Assembly: GCA_902774815.1 (NCBI GenBank)
Contig: CACYJV010000008.1
Span: forward strand, 35,395-99,394
Direction: 5' to 3'
DNA from: an uncultured Prevotellaceae bacterium
Lineage (GTDB): Bacteria; Bacteroidota; Bacteroidia; Bacteroidales; Bacteroidaceae
Length of the DNA: 64,000 nt
How positions within the stretch are numbered: position 1 is the first letter of the stretch; each line of letters begins with the position of its first letter. Below the pieces are notes generated by a model. It was not told the DNA's origin. It saw nothing but the letters and a program-made list of their open reading frames with translations, and ran no database searches. The position numbers and the translations under genes were made by a program. Shown piece by piece: positions 9,007-15,060 of the stretch.

Positions 9007-9555
9007 ATGGAACGAACGACAGAACTGTTCATAGACCAACTCCGAAAGCGAAATCGTGCTGCTTGCCAACGGCTCGTCGGCGATTACGGTCCTGCCGTGT
9101 TCCAAATGGTACGGCGCATCGTGCAGCGGCAGGAGGATGCTGAGGAGGTCTATCAGGATGTGTTTGTCAAGGCATTGCGAGGCATCGACAATTATGACTG
9201 GCGGAAAGCCTCGCTCGCCACATGGCTTAGTCGCATCGCCTACCATGAGTCGCTGAACTTCGTCCGTGCCCGTCGTCCCGACATCGTCTATATGGATGAC
9301 CGTGACCTTGGGACAGACCATATTGATGATTTGTCCGAAGAGGGGCAAAGCGACAGTCAGTCCATCCAAATGCTGGAGCATGCTCTGGCGATGCTTCCCA
9401 GGAATGAACAGGCCGTCATCACGATGTTCTACTACGACAACATGAGTCTTGCCGACATTGCTTACGTCACTGATTCCATTCCCTCTACCGTCGGCTCACA
9501 ACTATGCCGAATCCGCAAGAAACTCTACAAAATGATTAAAGCTGTGCATTCATGA
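9007..9555 (+). CDS. ECF-type RNA polymerase sigma factor
   Basis: The 182-residue protein has the two sigma-70 regions of an extracytoplasmic-function factor. Region 2 (about residues 25-95) includes EEVYQDVFVKALRGIDNYDW and WLSRIAYHESLNFVRARR. Region 4 (about 120-180) includes LAMLPRNEQAVITMFYYDNM and a helix-turn-helix, SLADIAYVTDSIPSTVGSQL. The stop overlaps the ATG of the next gene (ATGA, 9552-9555), so translation is coupled to the probable anti-sigma protein. The upstream DNA shows no good TAnnTTTG box, which would fit self-recognition by an ECF factor, but I cannot define that promoter. Confidence 0.9.
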   Translation: MERTTELFIDQLRKRNRAACQRLVGDYGPAVFQMVRRIVQRQEDAEEVYQDVFVKALRGIDNYDWRKASLATWLSRIAYHESLNFVRARRPDIVYMDDRDLGTDHIDDLSEEGQSDSQSIQMLEHALAMLPRNEQAVITMFYYDNMSLADIAYVTDSIPSTVGSQLCRIRKKLYKMIKAVHS

Positions 9556-10490
9556 ACGAGAACGATATCTACACCATGCTACAAGGCGACGATAACCTGC
9601 GCGAAGCCATTCGACGCCACGAGCAGAAGCAGTCACCCATGCCTGCCGACCTAAACGAGCGGTTGATGAAGCGCTTGGAAGAGCCCGCCCCCAACCTCTC
9701 CCAAAAGGAGGGGAGAACAAGGTACCTGCGCTGGATGGCTGCTGCCGCTTGTCTGCTCGTCATTATAGGTGTGGGCGTGAAGCTGATACACAAGGAAGAA
9801 ACTGCAAAACAAGTGCAGATGGTCGTTCAACAGACAAAGCCAGTGCCAGTTCTAAAGTCGGAAACGCCCAGTTCCGAAGTCAGAAACACCCAGTTGCAAA
9901 GTCGGAAACCTTCAGTTTCAAAGTCAGAAACAGCACAGAAACAGGTTCCGATGAAGCGGCAGGAAACCAAGACAGCACCAGAGCCAGCGCAGGAAACGTT
10001 TGCAGAACAAACTGTTGACGACCTCAATGTGCACTATGCCGCACATGTTCCCGAGGAAGAAACGGTGTCTTATCAGGATCCAGCCCGCGTAGATGAGTTC
10101 ATCGAAAAGATGGCTGCCTATCACAATGTAAAGGAAGGCGAACTGACATGCTCTTCGACAAACGATAGTAATGTCGTTTCAAGGGTTTATGTGTTCCCCG
10201 ACAAAAAAGAAGTTGACGTTTTCGGACGGTTACTTCAAGTCGCCTGCTGGTATAGTGACGAGACACCCGGCTATCATCTGAATTTCTCGCACCAGCAATT
10301 CTTCTTTGAACTGAAGGACAAGCGCAAGCAGTTGCAGTACCGCTGGATAGCTGAGCGCATGAACGGTAAGATATTGCTTTACGGTACGAATGCCCCCATA
10401 GGAGCCAATACCTCTTCCGCCTGCTATATGGAATATCGCGATAAACTTATGCATACACAGAGTATTAACACAAAAACAAGAGAAATATGA
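9552..10490 (+). CDS. Probable anti-sigma factor, single-pass membrane protein with repeat-derived segments
   Basis: The 312-residue protein overlaps the sigma gene and is laid out like an anti-sigma factor: a short cytoplasmic part (1-60), one membrane helix (about 61-78, MAAAACLLVIIGVGVKL) and a large outer part. Residues 44-54 (EEPAPNLSQKEG) come from a dispersed G/C-rich repeat. Residues of about 100-128 come from four copies of a 22-nt tandem repeat, which appears as KSET, SEVRNTQ, QSRKPS and KSET because the frame shifts in each copy. The domain at 165-312 is unrecognised. The anti-sigma role is inferred from position and topology; the cytoplasmic part is too short to show a zinc motif. 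Confidence 0.7.
   Translation: MNENDIYTMLQGDDNLREAIRRHEQKQSPMPADLNERLMKRLEEPAPNLSQKEGRTRYLRWMAAAACLLVIIGVGVKLIHKEETAKQVQMVVQQTKPVPVLKSETPSSEVRNTQLQSRKPSVSKSETAQKQVPMKRQETKTAPEPAQETFAEQTVDDLNVHYAAHVPEEETVSYQDPARVDEFIEKMAAYHNVKEGELTCSSTNDSNVVSRVYVFPDKKEVDVFGRLLQVACWYSDETPGYHLNFSHQQFFFELKDKRKQLQYRWIAERMNGKILLYGTNAPIGANTSSACYMEYRDKLMHTQSINTKTREI
9684..9715 (+). repeat. Dispersed G/C-rich repeat, single copy inside the anti-sigma-like gene
   Basis: The 32-nt segment matches both arms of the element at 13564-13679 and the copy at 51903-51936, with a consensus near GCCCRCCCCCAACC followed by CTCCCMAARGGAGG. It is read here in the frame giving PAPNLSQKEG. Confidence 0.75.
9847..9934 (+). repeat. Four tandem 22-nt repeats inside a coding region
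   Basis: CAGTT begins at 9847, 9869, 9891 and 9913, exactly 22 nt apart. Each unit fits CAGTTNNRAAGTCRGAAAC plus three bases. Since 22 is not a multiple of three, each unit is read in the next frame; units 1 and 4 share a frame and both give KSET. Gain or loss of one unit would cut off the outer domain. Confidence 0.9.
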
Positions 10491-11650
10491 TGAAACGTAT
10501 CGTTACCCTTAGCCTCATGGCTATTGCTTGCCTAACGATGTTGGCGCAAGCAAAGAAAGATGTGGTAGTCTTGGCAAAAAGCAGTGGTTATTGGGTGCCG
10601 AAACCTTCGGTCGCCATTGACAAAAAGTCCAAGAAGTCGGTTTGCCGTTGGGAAAGGACAGAGAAGGACGACTGGTTTGAACTTTCTGACTTGGTGGTAG
10701 ATAAAGTCCCTACCATCGATTATCAAAACGACGAGCTGTTTACTGGTTATGTCAATGCTTCAGAAGATGTTCCCTACCTGCCTATGCCTTGGAAGTTGAC
10801 AGAAGAGAATGGCGAGACCGTGCTGCATTGCTATTTGCCGATGCCTGCCGACATCGTGAGTAACTTTTGGCTCACCGATGAAGAGGGATGTATTCTCGAC
10901 AAAGAGACTGGCATCAGCTATAGAGCCCGTCGGACTGAGCCCGATTGCTACTATAAACGATTCGGAATAAAGGGAAAGAAAGGAACGGTGCTCGACTTCA
11001 AGATCTTCTTTCCCAAACTGCCCGAGACCACTACGGACATTGCCATCTATGGCGTGCCCAACTGGCAGTTGAGAGGCTTTAACGTGAAACTGAACCGGCA
11101 GCCAGCAGATCACTTGTTTATAGGAACGGCTTACTACTACGACCAGATTCCTGAATTCCATCATCCTACTCTCGTCGCTGAGGCCAAGAACTACGACAAG
11201 GACAACTTCTATACGTGGTCTGAATACAAGGATGCTCATCTCATCAAGCCCATTCCAGAGGGTACGATGGCTATGTGGCTGACTCCAGAAGCTACCTACG
11301 TTGCCATTTCCACCGAGATGAACTGGCGCAGGGAATATTTCGGCCGTGGAGGCAACACCATTCTGATTGACAAGTTGGGCCATCAGTACAAGTGCAAGGA
11401 TGTGTTAGACTATCCAGACGACACGTTGTTCTGGGTGCAAGGCTATTCGGGTGATTACTTTGCCATTGTACTCGTCTTTGAACCGCTACCGCTAGAACTC
11501 GAAACCATCACCTATATCGTTCTTGAAGGTGAGCCCTTCATTGCTAATTTTGCCAACTGGAGTGGTGAAGTAAAGGCCGATCTCAGCGTCAAGGAACTCC
11601 GCGACAACCAGAGGTTGTTCAAATATTTTCCAAGGGTAATGGTTGAATAA
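10487..11650 (+). CDS. Exported protein of unknown function in the first ECF module
   Basis: The ATG lies in the ATGATGA that ends the previous gene (4-bp overlap), so this is the third gene of a tight sigma, anti-sigma, exported-protein operon. The 387-residue product has a signal peptide (MKRIVTLSLMAIACLTMLAQA) and a mature part rich in Trp, Tyr and acidic residues without cysteine pairs or repeats I can name. Segments such as GVPNWQLRGFNVKLN suggest a beta-rich fold. I do not recognise the family. It may sense the signal for the sigma factor or be its main target. A terminator follows at 11740. Confidence 0.75.
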   Translation: MMKRIVTLSLMAIACLTMLAQAKKDVVVLAKSSGYWVPKPSVAIDKKSKKSVCRWERTEKDDWFELSDLVVDKVPTIDYQNDELFTGYVNASEDVPYLPMPWKLTEENGETVLHCYLPMPADIVSNFWLTDEEGCILDKETGISYRARRTEPDCYYKRFGIKGKKGTVLDFKIFFPKLPETTTDIAIYGVPNWQLRGFNVKLNRQPADHLFIGTAYYYDQIPEFHHPTLVAEAKNYDKDNFYTWSEYKDAHLIKPIPEGTMAMWLTPEATYVAISTEMNWRREYFGRGGNTILIDKLGHQYKCKDVLDYPDDTLFWVQGYSGDYFAIVLVFEPLPLELETITYIVLEGEPFIANFANWSGEVKADLSVKELRDNQRLFKYFPRVMVE

Positions 11651-11739
11651 CTGATGAATTGCCCAAATGAAAACAACATCATAAACCCCGGGATTATTTA
11701 CAATGGTTAATATTATTTGAATCTTTGTTCAACAAAGAA

Positions 11740-11779
11740 TTGGCACGGACTGCAGTGATGCATTCCGTGCCATTTTTTA
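11740..11779 (+). terminator. Terminator ending the first ECF module (copy B)
   Basis: GGCACGGA (11742-11749) pairs with TCCGTGCC (11764-11771), then ATTTTTTA. It copies the terminator at 8908-8947 (36 of 40 bases) and lies between the two converging ECF operons. Confidence 0.85.
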
Positions 11780-11806
11780 AGTTCCATCTTCTGCTCCGCC
11801 TTTTTA

Positions 11807-12730
11807 TTAAATGTAGATGCCAACGCTAAGCGACTGGAACTTCGGTGCGTAGTCAGTCTTCAGCACGTTGCAAGGCGAGTATTTCACGTAGATGTCGAAG
11901 ACTGGTGTGCACACAATGCCCATCAAGTCGACAGTCACGGGGTTCGCATGAACGTCGTTGGCGGTGTCTTTGTACTTCTGTCCGTCCAGCTTGTAGCGTG
12001 TCTTCAGGCTGCTGTGCATGTTTAGGTTGAGCACAGGACCGGCACTCAGCGCAAATCCGTGGCCGATACGATAGCGATAGAGCACGGGAACCTGCAGGGA
12101 GAACACCTTGATGCGCGAGAACTGTTTGCGAATGCTCTCCGAGGGATAGGGCGTAATAGCGACATTATCGTCGCGAAGTTTCTCGAAGCGCCAATGATTG
12201 CTGTTCATCCGATAGTTGCGCCAGTCAACGCCGATACCCGTAGAGAACGTATGGCGGCTGCCCTTGCGTGTGTAGTCCCACTGGGCGATGGTCCAGAAGA
12301 TTTCGAACGATGAGTTCATCGAAACGTCCATTGGTTCCTGTGCGTTCAGTGCCGTGCATCCACCCACACCGATGTGTGTGGTGATTTCGTTTTCGTTCCA
12401 TTTGCCGTCGCTCTTCTTGCCTATTGGCAGCGAGAACTCCCAGCGATCGGGGTTCAAAGAGAGCGTGCTTACGTAGTTGGAGTCCACGAGTTGCAATGTG
12501 TTCTCATAATGGAAGTCATAGTCGTCGTGCCGTCCTTCGATGCGCACGGTCTGCAGTGAGTCGCCCGTGATGACGGTTACTTTGCGCGGATAGTTCACGA
12601 TAAGCGTGTCGTTGTCGCCCCTTTCGGTGGCGAAAGGATTGTTTTCAGTGGCTTGCCCGTTAGAGGCAGCGCATCTGAACGGCACGGTGCTGATGGCAAC
12701 GATCAGCATGAAGAGTAGTTTCTTGTTCAT
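11807..12730 (-). CDS. Outer-membrane beta-barrel-like protein, last gene of the second ECF module
   Basis: The product has about 307 residues from the ATG at 12730 (MNKKLLFMLIVAISTVPF, a signal peptide). The C-terminal two thirds alternate polar and hydrophobic residues with aromatic borders, for example HTFSTGIGVDWRNYRM, RIGHGFALSAGPVLNLNM and FDIYVKYSP, as in small outer-membrane barrels (PorT/OMP_b-brl type). The N-terminal 80 residues (ERGDNDTLIVNYPRKVTVIT) look like a periplasmic domain. It follows the 12795-13295 gene by 64 bp. No TonB box or plug is seen, so it is not a SusC-type receptor. The exact family is not known to me. Confidence 0.7.
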   Translation of the reverse strand: MNKKLLFMLIVAISTVPFRCAASNGQATENNPFATERGDNDTLIVNYPRKVTVITGDSLQTVRIEGRHDDYDFHYENTLQLVDSNYVSTLSLNPDRWEFSLPIGKKSDGKWNENEITTHIGVGGCTALNAQEPMDVSMNSSFEIFWTIAQWDYTRKGSRHTFSTGIGVDWRNYRMNSNHWRFEKLRDDNVAITPYPSESIRKQFSRIKVFSLQVPVLYRYRIGHGFALSAGPVLNLNMHSSLKTRYKLDGQKYKDTANDVHANPVTVDLMGIVCTPVFDIYVKYSPCNVLKTDYAPKFQSLSVGIYI

Positions 12731-12794
12731 ATACAATAGGTATTAAGTGTTTTTTTGATTGGTCATGTGGGGCGCTATGTTGTGTAACGCGTTC

Positions 12795-13295
12795 CTATTG
12801 GAAGATTTTCATGAGTTCTTCGAGCGACGAAACCGATCCTTCCAGATAGATGACGGTCATCACGTCGTTGTGGACCTTATAGCACAGGTAGCGGTTCGTG
12901 TTCCCTCGGGGCGCCAGCTCATACATCTGCGTGAACGTGGTGTTCCCTTTCTCACGTTGTCCCCTGCCCATGTCGGATGGCTGGCGGTCCTTTATCTTCT
13001 CCGAATCGGAGATGAAGTCCTGTGCAGTCAGTCGGTCAATCTTCTTCACCAGTGCCTCGTCGGCCTTGAAACGTACGCTGTGGAAGTACGAAAGCTTATA
13101 CTTGCTGATGGATTTTCCGCGGATGCGCGTCTCCACCATTTGTTTTGCCGGCACAATCTTGCCTTCGAAGAGAGCGCTGATGTGCATGCCTGTCTGGGCG
13201 TGGCAAGGCGACAAGGCTGCAAAGCAACAAAGTAACGTTGTTGCCAAGTGCCTGCGCCAACTGCATCCTATGTTCATGTTTGTTTTCATTATCAT
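12795..13295 (-). CDS. Small exported protein of unknown function (possibly DUF6108)
   Basis: The 166-residue protein has a signal peptide ending near SPCHAQ (residue 34). The mature part includes ISALFEGKIVPAKQMVETRI, SYFHSVRFKADEALVKKIDR and a C-terminal VIYLEGSVSSLEELMKIF. I recall similar Bacteroidales proteins labelled DUF6108, but cannot check. It lies between the anti-sigma gene (48 bp) and the barrel gene (64 bp), so it is probably a target or sensor partner of the second ECF module. A second in-frame ATG at 13289 is equally likely. Confidence 0.7.
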   Translation of the reverse strand: MIMKTNMNIGCSWRRHLATTLLCCFAALSPCHAQTGMHISALFEGKIVPAKQMVETRIRGKSISKYKLSYFHSVRFKADEALVKKIDRLTAQDFISDSEKIKDRQPSDMGRGQREKGNTTFTQMYELAPRGNTNRYLCYKVHNDVMTVIYLEGSVSSLEELMKIFQ

Positions 13296-13343
13296 TTGTC
13301 CTTTAACTTCTTACTTCCTTAACTTCCCTAAACTCCCCAAAAA

Positions 13344-13877
13344 CTATTCCGCAAAGAGTTCTTTCATTTGCGACTCCATGGTTTCAGTGGCGTCATCGTC
13401 AGATAACGATGCCATGGCGGTATGCATCTCGTGCATCACCAGGTCGCGATCGGTGACGCGTTCGCCATAGACGTAGGCCACACACTCATTTTGCCGCTCG
13501 TGTTGGTAGTACCATGCCGTGCCAATACCAAAGAGAAGCAGAAGCGAGGCAGCGAGAGCGAAGAGCCTACCCCCAACCCCTCCCCAAGGGAAGGGGGCTT
13601 GAATAGTCTTGGTGATTGCGATATTGGTAGGAAGAGTATCCAGACTTCCCTCCCTTGGGGAGGAGTTGGGGGTGGGCTCCTGTGCTATGGGTTGTTGACC
13701 GGGCTTCTGTTTGCTAAGAATTCCCCAGTCCAGCATCATCTCCCTGAGCTCTAAGAGGTCAGCTGGCAGCTCTTCTGCTGACTGATAGAGCTCATAGAGG
13801 CGCCGTTCCTCATCGAGACTGGTCTCGCCATTGAAGAAGCGCGTGGTCAGTGTACGTATTTCAAGTTCGTTGGTCAT
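13344..13877 (-). CDS. Probable anti-sigma factor with a repeat element inside the coding sequence
   Basis: From the ATG at 13877 (MTNELEIRTLTTRFFNGETS) the product has 177 residues. The N-terminal 55 residues are helical with SLDEERRLYELYQSAEELP, as in Bacteroidetes ECF anti-sigma factors. One membrane helix spans about 104-122 (LFALAASLLLLFGIGTAWYY). Residues of about 67-103 (from EPTPNSSPREG to PFPWGGVGG) are coded by a G/C-rich element with inverted ends at 13564-13679. The outer part is short (about 55 residues). The gene lies 83 bp after the sigma gene. An upstream ATG at 13907 would add ten residues. Confidence 0.75.
   Translation of the reverse strand: MTNELEIRTLTTRFFNGETSLDEERRLYELYQSAEELPADLLELREMMLDWGILSKQKPGQQPIAQEPTPNSSPREGSLDTLPTNIAITKTIQAPFPWGGVGGRLFALAASLLLLFGIGTAWYYQHERQNECVAYVYGERVTDRDLVMHEMHTAMASLSDDDATETMESQMKELFAE
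13564..13679. repeat. Small element with about 34-bp inverted ends, inside the anti-sigma gene
   Basis: The arms at 13566-13598 and 13644-13680 are inverted copies of the sequence found singly at 9684 and 51903. Between them lie 45 bp of ordinary composition. The arrangement is like a miniature inverted-repeat element, and the host gene reads through it. I see no clear target-site duplication. Confidence 0.7.
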
Positions 13878-13960
13878 CGTTTTCTTATTTTGTGATATGT
13901 GATTCATCCTTAATCCTTCATCTTTTCATCCTTCATCCTTCCTCTTCATCTCTTCCTCTT

Positions 13961-14431
13961 TTATCCTTCATCCTTTTTGAAGTATCGCTCTCTCACAGCC
14001 ATACGTGCCCGACTGAGTGCCTTTCGCACCGCCACCTCGCTACTACCGGTCAGTTCTGCGATGTCGCTCATTTCCATTCCTTCCATGTGACGCAGCCGGA
14101 GGACTGTTTGCAACATAGGCGACAGGGTGTCGATAATGGCCAGAATACGTGCCGAACGTTCGTCGCTGTCGGGCTCAGAGGTCGCCATGACCGTTTCCAG
14201 AGGTTGTGTCTGCTGGTGACGTCGCAGTCGGTCGATGGCCAGATTGCGCGTGACGACGAGTGCCAAAGGCAGCATTGGCTGTTGCAATTCCATATGCATC
14301 TGCCAAAGCCGCAGCAGTGCGTCTTGCACCACATCCTCGACTTCGTCGGTATCACCCAGATACCTACGAGCCTGATTGATGAGTCTTAGGCGTATGTTCT
14401 GTGCCTCTTGCTTGAACTCCTCGGTCGTCAT
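13961..14431 (-). CDS. ECF-type RNA polymerase sigma factor
   Basis: From the ATG at 14431 (MTTEEFKQEAQNIRLRLINQ) the product has 156 residues. Region 2 includes EVEDVVQDALLRLWQMHMEL and ALVVTRNLAIDRLRRHQQTQ; region 4 includes MLQTVLRLRHMEGMEMSDIA and the helix-turn-helix ELTGSSEVAVRKALSRARMA. The longer frame back to 14515 would overlap the terminator of the FMN-binding gene, so the shorter start is preferred. It heads an operon with the anti-sigma gene, the 166-residue exported protein and the barrel protein, and points towards the other ECF module. Confidence 0.9.
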   Translation of the reverse strand: MTTEEFKQEAQNIRLRLINQARRYLGDTDEVEDVVQDALLRLWQMHMELQQPMLPLALVVTRNLAIDRLRRHQQTQPLETVMATSEPDSDERSARILAIIDTLSPMLQTVLRLRHMEGMEMSDIAELTGSSEVAVRKALSRARMAVRERYFKKDEG

Positions 14432-14487
14432 TGATGGTTGTTTTCTATGCTTTATACGTAGGAAACGACGTTTTGTGACATAAAAAA

Positions 14488-14524
14488 GTTGGAAAATTGA
14501 TGCGTTGAGATTCAATTTTCCAAC
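14488..14524 (-). terminator. Terminator of the FMN-binding protein gene
   Basis: GTTGGAAAATTGA (14488-14500) pairs fully with TCAATTTTCCAAC (14512-14524). On the minus strand the stem is followed by TTTTTT. Confidence 0.85.
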
Positions 14525-14592
14525 CTTTATTGTTTCAGCTATATATTGTCAGCCCATCGTCTGGGGGCCGAATCGGCAGCGCCGATGGCTGT

Positions 14593-14982
14593 TTACTTGT
14601 TCTTCTCGTAATATTCGAGGCCTTTCTGCACGTTCTTCACCAATGCATCGCTGGTGAAAGTGGCACCCGTAACGGCATCGACTTGCATCTTCTTGGCCTT
14701 GCTCACGGTCTTTCCCTCATACTTAAGCAGCAGTTTCTTGGCCTTAGCCATGTACTTCGGACCTTCCTGCGAGCGCAGAGCCTCGACCTTAACGACCTTA
14801 TTCTTCTCGATATAGATCTTCACGGGCGTGGGTCCGGCATAGCCTTGGATGCTCTTGCCGATAGTTTGCGTATTGATAATGGTGGTGTTTCCCTCGCGTG
14901 TCAGTGTCTGATCGCCAGGCATGGCGCTCATCATGAACATGGCCATGGCCACGGCGCCGATGATAGTCTTTACTTTCTGCAT
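14593..14982 (-). CDS. Exported FMN-binding domain protein
   Basis: The 129-residue protein is little more than a signal peptide (MQKVKTIIGAVAMAMFMMSA) and one FMN_bind domain. It ends with DAVTGATFTSDALVKNVQKG, the motif in which Thr of TGAT/S is covalently linked to FMN in NqrC and RnfG. The segment GYAGPTPVKIYIEKNKVVKV is the conserved strand pair of the domain. It is exported and single-domain, so it probably carries one-electron flavin chemistry in the envelope, possibly with an unseen flavin transferase (ApbE). It is monocistronic, with its own promoter and terminator. Confidence 0.85.
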   Translation of the reverse strand: MQKVKTIIGAVAMAMFMMSAMPGDQTLTREGNTTIINTQTIGKSIQGYAGPTPVKIYIEKNKVVKVEALRSQEGPKYMAKAKKLLLKYEGKTVSKAKKMQVDAVTGATFTSDALVKNVQKGLEYYEKNK

Positions 14983-15008
14983 GTCGTTATTTCTCGTTTT
15001 TACCGATG

Positions 15009-15016
15009 CAAAGTTA
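15009..15016 (-). promoter_or_regulatory. -7 box of the FMN-binding protein gene
   Basis: On the minus strand this reads TAACTTTG, giving a leader of about 20 nt. No good -33 element is seen. Confidence 0.45.
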
Positions 15017-15060
15017 CAACATAATCTCTAATTGCCATAACATTTTGCTTAATTTAACTT

